Below are positions 1 to 9,875 of a stretch of 64,000 nucleotides of DNA, in pieces. This DNA comes from G963677325 sp963677325. Lineage in GTDB: Bacteria; Bacteroidota; Bacteroidia; Bacteroidales; Prolixibacteraceae. The notes under the pieces were generated by a model, which was given only the letters and a program-made list of their open reading frames with translations, did not search any database and had not been told where the DNA came from. Both the position numbers and the translations under genes were made by a program. Position 1 is the stretch's first letter. Every line of letters begins with the position of its first letter. The DNA lies in assembly GCA_963677325.2 (NCBI GenBank), contig CAXXGM010000015.1, positions 1 through 64,000 on the forward strand. The letters are read 5' to 3'.

Positions 1-1
1 C

Positions 2-346
2 TCGATTGATTACGGAATAATGGAAAAGGCAGATAATGTATATGTGCTTTGTTCTGATTTCGGCTGGTCTGATCTTGGAACCTGGGGATCTCTTTACGAG
101 AACCATAATCTGGACGGCAACGCAAACGCAGTATCAGGAGACAAAATCTTTCTTTACGAAACAAGAAATTGTATCATTAATATGCCTGATAATAAAATTG
201 CCGTTATTCAGGGTTTGTCCGACTACATTGTTGTTGAATCAGACAATACTCTCTTGGTCTGCAGAAAAGAAGACGAACAGCAGATCCGGCAATTTGTGGC
301 TGATGTGATGCTTTCCGAACGAAAAGTGAATAATCCCGTTAAATGA
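2..346 (+). CDS. manC: Mannose-1-phosphate guanylyltransferase, C-terminal part
   Basis: The reading frame is open from the window edge, so this is the 3' end of a longer gene. The enzyme makes GDP-mannose from GTP and mannose-1-phosphate for cell-surface glycans. The visible 114 residues contain SIDYGIMEKA, then FGWSDLGTW, both typical of the late catalytic part of the GDP-mannose pyrophosphorylase family, and end in a beta-helix-like stretch with YIVVESDNTLLVC. No fused C-terminal isomerase domain follows, so this is the short single-function form. The ATG at 20 is internal, not the start. The family call is firm; the N-terminal half cannot be seen. Confidence 0.85.
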   Translation, partial: SIDYGIMEKADNVYVLCSDFGWSDLGTWGSLYENHNLDGNANAVSGDKIFLYETRNCIINMPDNKIAVIQGLSDYIVVESDNTLLVCRKEDEQQIRQFVADVMLSERKVNNPVK

Positions 347-890
347 ATATTTGACAGGTATAGGTATTTAGTCCAATGAGTCCTGGGAATAAATGCCTAT
401 ACCTGATTATTTAGCACCTTTATCTCCCGTCTCCTTTTCTCCTTTTCTCCATGCTCCATGCCCCATGCTCCATGCATAATTATGCAATTTAATACGCCGG
501 TGATTGCTCCGTACTTCCTTCGTATTTGCGTCGTATTTCCCTCGCAATTTGAAAAGGCAAAAAAGTAGCCTCGATATTGTATATTTATAACGATATATGC
601 ATAAATATGCTAAATTAACGTGAGTTTGATCTAAGCGGAGATTACAAACAATAAATGCATAGCCGAATGCATACTATTTAAATGCCTGGTTGTTTGAGTA
701 CTAAAGTTGTTTTGATAACCTGATCTTTTAAAAAACACCTCAGTAGATGAGATCGGTTCCACCGTTTCACTTACCTGATTACCTGATTTTCGCTAATCTG
801 GTTGATTTTCTTCTACCTACCATTTCTTCTACTCAGGTTTTAACACCGGATTAGGTTATTAAAGCTTACCCTATACCCTAAATCCTCTTT
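347..890. other. Gene-free stretch with tandem repeats
   Basis: No credible gene lies in these 544 bases. The first part holds a pyrimidine-rich tandem repeat (422-476, listed separately). Around 770-805 there are near-repeats of the form ACCTGATT. The rest is AT-rich with no recognisable motif. It is flanked by the 3' ends of two genes, so it needs no promoter. Confidence 0.6.
422..476. repeat. Period-7 tandem repeat (CATGCTC and TCTCC units)
   Basis: From about 449 the sequence repeats CATGCTC/CATGCCC with an exact spacing of 7. Just before it are TCTCCCGTCTCC and CTTTTCTC units, whose reverse complement resembles the GGGAGAC repeats found inside prophage genes around 29,960, 34,020, 34,700 and 39,980. 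Confidence 0.75.
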
Positions 891-2163
891 CTAATTCTTC
901 AGCGTTGGAACTACAGAAGCCAAAGCAGGTTTACTGAGGACATTCAATAAACTATCTCTTTGTAAGGCGAATCTTGCCATGTTTTCCTTCCTGACGGGAT
1001 CCGTAGGAGGAGCTTTCACTTTCAGCGGATCGACGGGTCTTCCAAGCATATAGACTCTGAAATCCAGATGAGGTCCTGTGGCAAGGCCCGTCGATCCTAC
1101 ATATCCGACCACCTGACCCTGCGTGACTCTTGAACCGGGATGCACGCCCCTGGCAAATCCCGAAAGATGCATATAAGTGGTCTCATAAACAGAGTTATGT
1201 CTGATTCTTAAAAAATTACCACCACCGCCTCCCTGGTAACTTTTCTGGGTTACAACTCCTTCTCCTATCGAGAATACAGGAGTACCTGTTGGAGCTGAGT
1301 AATCCACTCCATAATGGGGCCTTCTGATCCGGAGAATCGGATGCATACGGCTGCGGGAAAATCTTGAAGTGATGTGTGAAAATTTAAGGGGTGATTTCAG
1401 AAAAGACTTTTTTTAGGCTGTTCCCTTTCTCATCAAAATAATTATTCCCGTCCTGTTGCGAAAAAAGAATGGCGAAATATTCCTTCCCGCCCTGGGTGAA
1501 GGAAGCGGAATGAATTTTCCCCATCCCGATAGATTCGTCACCAATAAATTCTTCATCATAAAGGATTTTAAAATGATCCCCTTTTTGTATTCCAAAGAAG
1601 TCAATCGTGCAGTCATAAATTTCAGAAAGTTCTACTGCAAGTATTGGACTAAGTTTATTTTCGATCATAGAATTCCAAAGAGAACTTTTGATCACCCCTG
1701 AAGCTATTCTTGATTTTACCGTAACTTCCTTTTTCCCGGGTACCACCTTCGCGGTATCACTGGTAAAGTCGAAAACACAGTAATCGATAGAATTATTTTC
1801 ATAAGCCAGGTAGCGAAGAATTCTGGTTGAGTCAAGAGAATAAAAGGCTACAAACCGGTCTCCTGTTTTCATTTTCCGCACATCAAAAAGTGAGGAGCAA
1901 TTACCGGCAACCTGATGAATGACTGTCAGGGGAACTCCCCTCTCACTGAGAATGTCCGAAAGATTCTGGTGCCTATCTACAAATCCTGTCTCAAGGTGAA
2001 AAGAATCTGAGCACAATCCATACAAAATTTTTGGTTCAGGAATATTTAATGTGATTTCTTTAGTATCGATATTCTTTTTGAACGGCCGCCAATAACATGC
2101 CGCCAACACCAGCAATCCGACGATAATAACTCCAAAAACCGATTTAATAATCTTCTTACTCAT
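891..2163 (-). pseudogene. M23 family peptidoglycan metallopeptidase, split by a one-base frameshift
   Basis: Two adjacent frames together make one M23 peptidase of about 423 residues. The N-terminal part (2163 to 1384) has a hydrophobic segment ending in LVLAAC, a possible lipobox, then the helper domain usual in Bacteroidota M23 proteins. The catalytic part carries HYGVD and GPHLDFR. The frames join at the four A bases 1401-1404. Removing one base gives the continuous VFLKSPLKFSHITSRF, the conserved lead-in to the catalytic domain; as written, the first frame stops at 1384. The third zinc-ligand position reads HLD rather than HxH. It is either a sequencing error or a recently broken gene. 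It would hydrolyse peptidoglycan cross-links in the envelope. Confidence 0.8.
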
Positions 2164-2325
2164 CTCTTTTTAATAGTGTGCGAGTTCGCTAAAATAATTA
2201 ATTACCCGTTAAAACAACTGCTTTTATTAATTTAAAGTACCTTTAATGTGTTTAACAAAAATTAACAGGAGCTGTAACTAAATGTACCACTGATCCGTCT
2301 TACCGTAAAAACCTAAATCAGTCAA

Positions 2326-2811
2326 ATGAATTCTAAGGAATACAACCAATCAGTCGATTTGTATTCAGATAATATTTACCGGTTTATTCTGAAAAATCTC
2401 AGGGATGAGGAGCGTTCCCGTGATATTGTTCAGGATTGTTATGAAAAATTGTGGCGAAATATCAAAGATGTGAATCCGGATAAAGTGAAGTCGTATTTGT
2501 TTACCACAGCTTATCATACCATGATTGATATTTTGCGGAGAGAAAAACATCAGGCCTTTATCGAAGATAGCAGCGTTTCTGAAAATATCCATGAAGAACA
2601 ATATTCTGATCTTTCTGAAGTCCTGAACGAAGCAGTCAGCCGGTTGCCTGGCATTCAACGGACCGTCATCTTGCTGCGCGACTATGAAGGATACACTTAT
2701 AAAGAAATTGGGGATATAACCAGTCTGGGTGAAGCCCAGGTGAAGGTTTATATCTACCGGGCAAGAATCTTTCTGAAAAATTACATTGGGAAAATAGAAT
2801 CGGTCGTATGA
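2326..2811 (+). CDS. ECF-type RNA polymerase sigma factor
   Basis: A 161-residue sigma-70 family protein of extracytoplasmic-function size. Region 2 covers roughly residues 10-75 (IYRFILKNLRDEERSRDIVQ and EKLWRN), and region 4 covers roughly 105-155 (LPGIQRTVILLRDYEGYTY with a helix-turn-helix). It would direct RNA polymerase to a small envelope-related regulon. Its last codons overlap the start of the next gene by 4 bases (ATGA), typical of a sigma/anti-sigma pair. The regulon cannot be told from the sequence. Confidence 0.9.
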   Translation: MNSKEYNQSVDLYSDNIYRFILKNLRDEERSRDIVQDCYEKLWRNIKDVNPDKVKSYLFTTAYHTMIDILRREKHQAFIEDSSVSENIHEEQYSDLSEVLNEAVSRLPGIQRTVILLRDYEGYTYKEIGDITSLGEAQVKVYIYRARIFLKNYIGKIESVV

Positions 2812-3839
2812 TGATAAACAGAGTTAATTACGAATCTTTTTTCCTGGATTACCTCGAAAATAGATTGGAAGAGAACGTAGTGGACGAGTTTCTGGAATTC
2901 CTGAAACAGAATCCTGACCTGAAAACGGAATTGGACCAGTTTGAAAGCATTCCATTGCCACTGGAAGAGGTTGCTTTCTCTGGGAAAAGAAATTTATACA
3001 AATCGGATGAAGCCGATGTAGTCTCCTGGGAAAGAAAATTTATCGCTTTTATGGAGGGTGACCTGGGGAGTAAAGAACACGAATCATTTAAAACCAGCAT
3101 TACAGGTCGTGAAGAATTGCAGAAGGAATACAATTTGTTCTGCAAATCCCGGCTGGTCGCCGATCCCAGTGTTAAATATTCTGACAAGCAGAAACTGTAT
3201 AGAAATCCCCACACCTTTAAGCTTACGAATTGGATAGCGGGAGCTGCAGCTGTATTGTTAATTTTCATTGGGGTTCATTCCCTTTTTCAGACCAGGGATC
3301 AGGCAATGTTGCCTGTTTCGGACAAAGAAACATTAGTGAAAGCTACCTCTCAGAAGATCGGGAACATTGCTGAGACAAACAATGCTCAGGTCGTTGAAAA
3401 GCATAGCACTCCGACGAAAGTAAAACCTTCGGAAATTATTCAGCAAACCAAACCTGACCCTAATCCGATCAATACGATTACGGTGAGTTCTCTGTCTTAT
3501 CAACGGGATTCAATTGCTCCTGAAAAACTCAGACCTGTTGAAACATTATTAGAGGCCGAAGCCACCGGAAACAGATTAGCAGTTTCTTCTTCGATAAATT
3601 CAGAAAAGTCTGATGATTGTAAGGGCATTGCAGCAGTTGAAAAGTACCTGGCGGACCGCGTAAAAAAAGCAGGCGATGAAAGCTTATTATCGGTAAACCG
3701 GATTATCAGGACGGGGCTAAACGTTGCAACTGAACTATCAGGCAACAGGATTGGCTATCAGGTTAAAGACGGTAAAATTTCCAGCATTGAGGTTGAAACA
3801 AAATTAATGGCTTTCACAATTCCTCTGCAAAAAAACTAA
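2808..3839 (+). CDS. Probable membrane anti-sigma factor
   Basis: A 343-residue protein overlapping the sigma gene by 4 bases. It has a cytoplasmic N-terminal part (about 1-140), one hydrophobic helix near 142-160 (WIAGAAAVLLIFIGVHSLF) and a periplasmic tail of about 180 residues rich in Thr, Pro and Lys. This one-span layout next to an ECF sigma gene is that of an anti-sigma factor, which would hold the sigma factor at the membrane until a signal arrives. No HExxH zinc motif is visible, so the zinc-type anti-sigma domain is not supported. Function is inferred from context and topology. Confidence 0.65.
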   Translation: MMINRVNYESFFLDYLENRLEENVVDEFLEFLKQNPDLKTELDQFESIPLPLEEVAFSGKRNLYKSDEADVVSWERKFIAFMEGDLGSKEHESFKTSITGREELQKEYNLFCKSRLVADPSVKYSDKQKLYRNPHTFKLTNWIAGAAAVLLIFIGVHSLFQTRDQAMLPVSDKETLVKATSQKIGNIAETNNAQVVEKHSTPTKVKPSEIIQQTKPDPNPINTITVSSLSYQRDSIAPEKLRPVETLLEAEATGNRLAVSSSINSEKSDDCKGIAAVEKYLADRVKKAGDESLLSVNRIIRTGLNVATELSGNRIGYQVKDGKISSIEVETKLMAFTIPLQKN

Positions 3840-3892
3840 AAGCATCACAATATTTTAATAGATCACAGTAAAAATCAAATCAATACAAAACT

Positions 3893-4777
3893 ATGAAAAC
3901 AGTTATAATGATCGCGGCCGTTTTAATCAGCTTCAACCTGGAGGCTCTCAAAGCTCAGACTGCCATTCAACCATCCTCCGCTTTGAAAGATTCTGTTCTT
4001 ACTTCAATTAAAAAAGATTCTGTTCTTACGTCAGATACCAGTAAACAGACGAAAATTCAGGATACTTCAAAGGTCTGCACCACTCCTAAAAAAGTCACGA
4101 CCAAAGGCAAGAATCATGGAACGAAGTTCTTCTGGCAAAACCAAAAAAAGAAAAATCCTAATTTTTTTGAAGGACACTGGGGGGCAACTGAATTTGGATT
4201 CAACGGATTCGATAAACCTGATTACAGCATGTATGGAGGCATCGAATTTATGAAACTCAATCAGGGAAAATCTATAGAGTGGACCGTTAACTTTGCCCAG
4301 GTAAACATAGGCCTGTATAAATCTTATATTGGACTTGTTTCCGGAATGGGACTCAGTTTTAACAACTATCGTTTCGAATTACCCTACACACTCATCCAGG
4401 GATCTCAGATGACTGAACCTGTTTTACTGGATTCAAAAGATCTCTCATTGACTAAATTGTGGATGGACTATCTTCAAGTGCCTTTATTATTGGAATTCCA
4501 AGTGCCGGTTAATCATCACAAAGACAGGTTTTTTATCAGCGCTGGTGTCGTGGGTGGTGTAAAAATCAGTTCTTACACAAAGGTGAAATACGGAAGAACA
4601 AAAGATAAAAACCACAGCGGATTCAATATTAATCCTTTTGAATATGAGGCTACTGCACGTATTGGACTAAACAAAGTTGGGTTGTTTGGAACCTATAGCA
4701 TGACTCCCTTATTCGAATCAGGCAAAGGACCTAAACTTACACCCTTTACGATCGGATTTAGTGTTTATTGTGATTAG
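3893..4777 (+). CDS. Secreted outer-membrane beta-barrel-like protein
   Basis: 294 residues. A Sec signal peptide ends near residue 22 (MKTVIMIAAVLISFNLEALK then AQ). It is followed by a low-complexity linker containing KDSVLTS twice (about residues 32-48). The remainder alternates hydrophobic and polar residues and ends in GFSVYCD. From about residue 80 it resembles small porin-like proteins with repeated beta strands. It is 53 bases after the anti-sigma gene, so it is probably co-expressed and may be the sensor or target of that pair. The family is not recognised precisely. Confidence 0.6.
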   Translation: MKTVIMIAAVLISFNLEALKAQTAIQPSSALKDSVLTSIKKDSVLTSDTSKQTKIQDTSKVCTTPKKVTTKGKNHGTKFFWQNQKKKNPNFFEGHWGATEFGFNGFDKPDYSMYGGIEFMKLNQGKSIEWTVNFAQVNIGLYKSYIGLVSGMGLSFNNYRFELPYTLIQGSQMTEPVLLDSKDLSLTKLWMDYLQVPLLLEFQVPVNHHKDRFFISAGVVGGVKISSYTKVKYGRTKDKNHSGFNINPFEYEATARIGLNKVGLFGTYSMTPLFESGKGPKLTPFTIGFSVYCD

Positions 4778-4799
4778 TCAATTCTGAATATAAGAACAA

Positions 4800-4862
4800 T
4801 TAACCGCAAAGCTCGCTAAGATTCCTCGCAAAGTTTGGCTGCTTAGTGTCCTTTGCGGTTAA
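4800..4862. repeat. Intergenic inverted repeat with CGCAAAG units
   Basis: A perfect 12-base inverted repeat, TTAACCGCAAAG at 4800-4811 and CTTTGCGGTTAA at 4851-4862, encloses a further CGCAAAG copy. It lies just after a gene end and could stop or stabilise transcripts. There is no strong T-run. Confidence 0.7.
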
Positions 4863-5045
4863 AAATTTCTTTAAAAAAGCTTTTAATTATTCATTTAAGT
4901 ATTGTAATTTAAGGGTAGATATGCTATCAGAATTCTATTTATAAAATAGAGGTTTAAATAATTGTTAAAAAAACAGGATTTATTGTTTGGTAGTAATAAA
5001 CAAAATATTTTAATTTAAATATCCATATATTTAAATATAACTTGA

Positions 5046-6182
5046 ATGAAAATACATGAGTATCAGGCCAAAGAGATTTTTTCACGTTATAAGATTGCGG
5101 TAACCAAAGAAATATTGTGCCATTCTGTAAGTGAAGTAGAGGCTGCTGCTGCTAAACTTGAACTGCCTGTTGTCGTGAAAGCACAGGTTTTAACCGGTGG
5201 AAGGGGCAAGGCGGGAGGAGTTAAACTGGCCCGAACGGTAGAAGAAGCCCGTGATGCCGGATTAAAAATCCTGGGTATGGATATTAAAGGATATAAAGTT
5301 GAAAAAGTTTTGGTGGCACAGGGTTTGGAATTTTCTTCTGAATTTTACGTTGGATTGACTATTGACCGTACTTCTAAGTCAGTCATCCTGATGGCAAGCC
5401 GTGAGGGAGGTGTGGAGATCGAGGAAGTTGCAGTAAATAATCCGGGAGCTATTCTTAAATATAATATTGACCCTGATCTGGGATTGCCGGCTTTTATGGC
5501 CAGAAAGATCGCTTTTGATCTGTTTGATGACCTGAGAGTGATTGGACAAGCTGCAGATCTTTTCCAGAAACTATATAAGCTGTTCATCGAAACCGATGCT
5601 TCACTGGTTGAGATTAATCCTTTGGTGATCACTTCTGATACCAGGTTAGTTGCGTTAGACGGCAAGATGAATTTTGATGACAATGCCCTTTATCGTCAGG
5701 GTGAAATACTGGCATTAAATGAACCTACCGAGGATGAAAAAAAAGAATTGCTCGCCAAAGAAAAAGGGCTAACCTACATCAGGTTAGATGGTTCAATCGG
5801 TTGTATGGTTAATGGCGCAGGACTGGCTATGGCGACTATGGATCTGATTAAGCTCTTTGGCGGTGAACCTGCCAATTTCCTTGATATTGGCGGAAGCTCG
5901 AGCCCGCAAAAGGTAATTGATGCCATGAACCTGATTCTTTCGGATAAAAATGTAAAGGTCATCATGATCAACATCTTTGGAGGGATCACCCGGTGCGATG
6001 ATGTAGCCAGGGGCCTGATCGCAGCATTGGATCAGATGAAAGTTGAGATACCCATTGTAGTCCGTCTTTCAGGAACAAATTCCAAAGAAGGGCTTGAAAT
6101 CCTTAAAGAGGCGAATCTGATGACGGTCGAAACAATGGGAGAAGCTGCTCAGAAGGCAATCAATCTTGTGAAACAAAACTAA
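5046..6182 (+). CDS. sucC: Succinate--CoA ligase, beta subunit
   Basis: 378 residues, full length for the family. It starts MKIHEYQAKEIFSRY, the standard N-terminus, and has an ATP-grasp domain (about 1-235; VVKAQVLTGGRGKAGGVKLA binds nucleotide, EINPLVI holds the metal). A CoA-ligase domain follows with GGSSSPQKV and NIFGGITRCD. It pairs with SucD to interconvert succinyl-CoA and succinate with NTP formation in the citric acid cycle. It is followed 11 bases later by sucD, so the two form one operon. Confidence 0.97.
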   Translation: MKIHEYQAKEIFSRYKIAVTKEILCHSVSEVEAAAAKLELPVVVKAQVLTGGRGKAGGVKLARTVEEARDAGLKILGMDIKGYKVEKVLVAQGLEFSSEFYVGLTIDRTSKSVILMASREGGVEIEEVAVNNPGAILKYNIDPDLGLPAFMARKIAFDLFDDLRVIGQAADLFQKLYKLFIETDASLVEINPLVITSDTRLVALDGKMNFDDNALYRQGEILALNEPTEDEKKELLAKEKGLTYIRLDGSIGCMVNGAGLAMATMDLIKLFGGEPANFLDIGGSSSPQKVIDAMNLILSDKNVKVIMINIFGGITRCDDVARGLIAALDQMKVEIPIVVRLSGTNSKEGLEILKEANLMTVETMGEAAQKAINLVKQN

Positions 6183-6193
6183 ACCAATCTACG

Positions 6194-7063
6194 ATGAGCA
6201 TACTGGTAAATAAAAATACGAAACTTCTTGTACAGGGTATTACCGGCCGTGATGGCAGTTTTCACACCCAGAAAATGAAAGAATACGGCACCAATATCGT
6301 TGGAGGCATTTCTCCGGGTAAAGGCGGGCAATCAGTCAATGGAGTGCCTGTTTTCAATACAGTGGAAGAAGCCGTAAAACAAACCGGCGCAAATACCTCC
6401 GTCATTTTTGTTCCTGCCGCTTATGCAGCTGATGCCATTTTAGAATCATCAGAAGCAGGAATAGAGCTGGTAATTGCCATCTCTGAAGGTGTCCCTACCT
6501 TGGATATGGTTAAAGTAACACCTTATCTTAAGAGATGTGGAACTAAATTAATCGGCCCGAACTGTCCTGGTCTGATCTCTCCGGAGGAGGCTCTGGTAGG
6601 AATTTTACCAGGAAATATTTTCAAAAAGGGGAATGTGGGATTAATGAGCCGAAGCGGTACGCTTACTTATGAAATGGTCTATCAGCTGACCTCAAATAAT
6701 ATAGGACAGAGTACTTGTATCGGAATTGGAGGAGACCCTGTTGCCGGATTATATTATGAAGAATTGCTCCAGATGTTTGAGGACGATTCGGAAACACAAG
6801 CCATCGTCTTAATCGGTGAAATTGGAGGTGATGCAGAAGAAAGAGCCGCCAGATACATCAGGGAAAAAATTAAAAAGCCTGTTGTAGCTTTTATAGCTGG
6901 TCAGACAGCCCCGCCGGGAAAAAGAATGGGGCATGCCGGTGCAATCATTTCAAGCGGAAGCGGCACTGCAGAAGAAAAAATAAAAGCTTTTGAAGAGTCC
7001 GGAGTGCCCGTAGCACGCCAGCCCGCCGAAATACCTCAGCTGGTCAGAAAAGCACTGAAATAG
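6194..7063 (+). CDS. sucD: Succinate--CoA ligase, alpha subunit
   Basis: 289 residues. The N-terminal CoA-binding Rossmann domain has GITGRDGSFHT and GGISPGKGG. The catalytic domain has GPNCPGLISP, GIGGDPVAG and the phosphorylated histidine in GHAGAIISSGSGTA near residue 248. It forms the heterodimer with SucC. All expected active-site residues are present and nothing is unusual. Confidence 0.97.
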   Translation: MSILVNKNTKLLVQGITGRDGSFHTQKMKEYGTNIVGGISPGKGGQSVNGVPVFNTVEEAVKQTGANTSVIFVPAAYAADAILESSEAGIELVIAISEGVPTLDMVKVTPYLKRCGTKLIGPNCPGLISPEEALVGILPGNIFKKGNVGLMSRSGTLTYEMVYQLTSNNIGQSTCIGIGGDPVAGLYYEELLQMFEDDSETQAIVLIGEIGGDAEERAARYIREKIKKPVVAFIAGQTAPPGKRMGHAGAIISSGSGTAEEKIKAFEESGVPVARQPAEIPQLVRKALK

Positions 7064-7143
7064 GCTGTAGGCTTAAGACTTATGGAGGCTCCTCTTAAGT
7101 CTTAAGTCTAAGCCTCCATTAACCATTAACCACTAATCATTAA
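7064..7143. repeat. Tandem and inverted repeats between sucD and the next gene
   Basis: The stretch contains GGCTGTAGGCTTAAGACTTA, an inverted counterpart CTTAAGTCTTAAGTCTAAGCC, and then CATTAAC repeated at a spacing of 7 (about 7116-7143). The GGCTGTA unit recurs inside the prophage gene at 39,132. Confidence 0.65.
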
Positions 7144-7145
7144 CC

Positions 7146-7514
7146 TCAGTTTTTATCTGATTTAATTCTTGCGTCCTCAGCCTTCTTTGCTTGCTTATTG
7201 GCCCTTTCGCGAGCACGCTGAGCTTTTTTCTCATCTTTCAACGCCTTTTTTGACTGATTGGATGCGTCGCTTGCGTCTTTCCCAATCCGTTTTGCTTCGT
7301 CTGCTTTTTCCTTTGTATCAATGCTGGCATCTTTTGCATTGTCCATCCTATTCTTATCTTTCGCTTCCTGTTGGCGTTGCAAATCGCGTTCCATCTTCAG
7401 GGTACTATCTGCACGGGCCTTCTCTGCCCTGACCGGATCCTGACCGTATGATATAAATGATAAAAATGTTGCCGTAATAAGCGATATAATTGGAATAATT
7501 TTTCTAATTTTCAT
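7146..7514 (-). CDS. Small secreted lysine/alanine-rich protein
   Basis: 122 residues from the ATG at 7514, chosen because the protein then starts with a clean signal peptide (MKIRKIIPIISLITATFLSF, cleavage near SYGQ). A longer frame starting at 7577 would bury that signal. The mature part is almost entirely charged, with repeated A-K-R-D patterns (KAREKA-like), and is predicted to be a long helix or coiled coil. No family is recognised. It is convergent with sucD and probably periplasmic. Confidence 0.6.
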   Translation of the reverse strand: MKIRKIIPIISLITATFLSFISYGQDPVRAEKARADSTLKMERDLQRQQEAKDKNRMDNAKDASIDTKEKADEAKRIGKDASDASNQSKKALKDEKKAQRARERANKQAKKAEDARIKSDKN

Positions 7515-7896
7515 ATAATTGGCATCTGCATAAGAGCAGACATGATATAGAACAATAATCCTGATCTTTTGTTGCAATAAGCGATATAAACCGTCGCTGG
7601 CCCTCGCTAGCGCTGGTCTGTGACCACTCGTGATCTGTGACCAGTGCTATGATTGAAGAACAGAATGGCACAGTTTGTAAAACTGCCTCCGTTGCCGCAC
7701 GATGTATCGTGTGGCTATATTTTCAAACAACATTGTCCAAGGCAAATAAAAAAATTGATCATAAAAAAACGCAAATACAGTCGCGTAGGAGCCAAGGGAA
7801 TTCAATTGAATTCGTCACCGCTTATTTTCGGATTCCTTCATTCAAATTTTCAAATTGACACATCATCTAATCAGCACATCACCACCTCATCACATT
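7515..7896. other. Gene-free stretch with short repeats
   Basis: Open frames here have unlikely composition and no start context. The region holds the near-duplicate CTGTGACCACT / CTGTGACCAG (about 7618-7645) and, at 7857-7896, a row of CACATC/CTAATC/CACCTC units of period about 8. No promoter is evident. Confidence 0.5.
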
Positions 7897-7934
7897 AAAA
7901 AAAGCCCGCCTTACCATCTGGTAAAAGCGGGCTT
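7897..7934 (-). terminator. Rho-independent terminator of dnaK
   Basis: AAGCCCGC at 7902-7909 pairs with GCGGGCTT at 7927-7934, with an inner TACC/GGTA pair. On the minus strand it is followed by a run of seven T. It sits 20 bases after the dnaK stop. Confidence 0.9.
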
Positions 7935-7955
7935 GAATTATATAGATTTTTGTTC

Positions 7956-9875
7956 TTATTTGACTTCTTCGAAATCAACGTCGGTTACATCACCATCATT
8001 TTTCGGACCTTGCTGGCTCTGTTGGCCTCCGGTTGGCTGACCTTGCGGACCACCAGCCTGCTGCCCCTGGGCTCCGGCGGCATTGTACATCTCCTGAGAG
8101 GCAGCCTGGAAAACCTGGTTAAGCTCTGCGGTAGCAGTGTCAATTGCGGCTAAATCCTGGTTCTTATGAGCTTCTCTTAATTTATTCAGTGCAGCTTCAA
8201 TCGGACCTTTCTTGTCAGCAGGAAGCTTATCGCCAAATTCCTTAAGCTGTTTATCAGTCTGGAAGATTAAAGCATCCGCGTGATTGAGTTTCTCAATCTT
8301 CTCAATAGCCTTTTTATCGGATTCCGCATTGGCCGAAGCTTCTTCTTTCATTCGTCTGATTTCGTCATCGCTCAAACCGGTGGAGGCTTCAATTCGGATG
8401 GATTGTTCCTTGCTGGTTGCTTTATCTTTTGCAGTAACGTGAAGGATACCATTGGCATCAATATCAAAGGTGACCTCAATCTGAGGAACTCCTCTTGGTG
8501 CCGGTGGAAGACCGTCAAGATGGAATCGGCCGATCGTCTTGTTACCGGATGCCATTGGACGTTCACCCTGCAGAACATGAATTTCGACAGAAGGCTGATT
8601 GTCAGAAGCAGTGGTAAAGGTTTCTGATTTTTTGGTCGGGATCGTGGTGTTTGATTCAATCAATTTGGTCATTACTCCGCCCATGGTTTCAATACCAAGG
8701 GAAAGCGGGGTAACGTCAAGCAGAAGCACATCTTTTACTTCGCCTGAAAGAACACCTCCCTGAATAGCAGCCCCTACAGCCACTACTTCGTCAGGATTAA
8801 CACCTTTGGAAGGAACTCTTCCGAACAGGGTCTGTACTTTATCCTGAATGGCAGGCATACGGGTAGCGCCTCCGACAAGAATTACTTCATCAATATCTTT
8901 AATGGAAAGTCCGGCATTCTGAAGAGCCCTGCGGCAAGGTTCCATGGTAGCATTGATCAGCGTATCTGACAATTGTTCGAATTTGGAACGTGTAAGAGTT
9001 TTAACAAGGTGCTTCGGAATTCCATCGACAGGCATAATGTATGGAAGGTTGATCTCGGTCTGCGTTGAACTGGAAAGTTCTATTTTTGCTTTTTCTGCAG
9101 CTTCTTTCAAACGCTGCAAAGCCATTGCATCTCTATGCAGATCAACGCCTTCATCTTTTTTGAATTCGCTTGCAAGCCACTCAACAATAACCTGATCAAA
9201 GTCGTCACCTCCAAGGTGGGTATCCCCGTCAGTTGATTTTACCTCAAATACGCCTTCCCCTAATTCGAGAATGGAAATATCGAAGGTTCCCCCGCCAAGG
9301 TCAAACACAGCAATCTTCATATCCCTGTGCATCTTGTCAAGACCATAGGCTAATGAAGCAGCTGTAGGTTCATTGATTATACGGCGAACCTTTAAACCGG
9401 CTATTTCTCCGGCTTCTTTTGTGGCCTGTCTTTGTGAGTCATTAAAATATGCGGGAACTGTGATTACTGCTTCGGTTACTTCCTGTCCAAGATAGTCTTC
9501 TGCTGTTTTCTTCATTTTCTGAAGAATCATGGCTGAAATTTCCTGTGGGGAATAAAAACGGTCATCGATTTTAACCCTCGGGGTATCATGATCACCCTGA
9601 TTAACGGTGAAAGGAACACGGGCTATTTCCCTTGAAAGATTGGTATAGGGTTCTCCCATTAAACGTTTGATAGAGTAGATGGTTTTATGAGGATTTGTAA
9701 TAGCCTGACGTTTTGCCGGATCTCCGATTTTACGTTCCCCATTCTCCACAAAAGCAACTATGGAAGGAGTTGTCCGCTTTCCTTCACTGTTAGGGATGAC
9801 CACTGCCTCGTTCCCTTCCATTACTGCCACACAGGAGTTGGTTGTTCCTAAGTCGATTCCAATAATTTTTCCCAT
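7956..9875 (-). CDS. dnaK: Chaperone DnaK (Hsp70)
   Basis: 639 residues. It starts MGKIIGIDLGTTNSCVAV, the phosphate-1 loop of the ATPase domain. Other ATPase motifs present are FDLGGGTFDISIL and VGGATRMPAI. The substrate-binding domain begins after the linker DVLLLDVTPLSLG, and the helical lid is followed by a Gly/Gln-rich tail ending in GDVTDVDFEEVK. It folds and protects cytoplasmic proteins with DnaJ and GrpE, which are not adjacent here. The gene is alone in its unit, with its own terminator. Upstream there is a 10-base palindrome (TTCAATTGAA, 9919-9928), but no CIRCE element. Confidence 0.98.
   Translation of the reverse strand: MGKIIGIDLGTTNSCVAVMEGNEAVVIPNSEGKRTTPSIVAFVENGERKIGDPAKRQAITNPHKTIYSIKRLMGEPYTNLSREIARVPFTVNQGDHDTPRVKIDDRFYSPQEISAMILQKMKKTAEDYLGQEVTEAVITVPAYFNDSQRQATKEAGEIAGLKVRRIINEPTAASLAYGLDKMHRDMKIAVFDLGGGTFDISILELGEGVFEVKSTDGDTHLGGDDFDQVIVEWLASEFKKDEGVDLHRDAMALQRLKEAAEKAKIELSSSTQTEINLPYIMPVDGIPKHLVKTLTRSKFEQLSDTLINATMEPCRRALQNAGLSIKDIDEVILVGGATRMPAIQDKVQTLFGRVPSKGVNPDEVVAVGAAIQGGVLSGEVKDVLLLDVTPLSLGIETMGGVMTKLIESNTTIPTKKSETFTTASDNQPSVEIHVLQGERPMASGNKTIGRFHLDGLPPAPRGVPQIEVTFDIDANGILHVTAKDKATSKEQSIRIEASTGLSDDEIRRMKEEASANAESDKKAIEKIEKLNHADALIFQTDKQLKEFGDKLPADKKGPIEAALNKLREAHKNQDLAAIDTATAELNQVFQAASQEMYNAAGAQGQQAGGPQGQPTGGQQSQQGPKNDGDVTDVDFEEVK

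Noticed and set aside
7637..7898. Two overlapping plus-strand frames of 73 and 81 residues
   Set aside because: They run through short tandem repeats with no start context or family resemblance.
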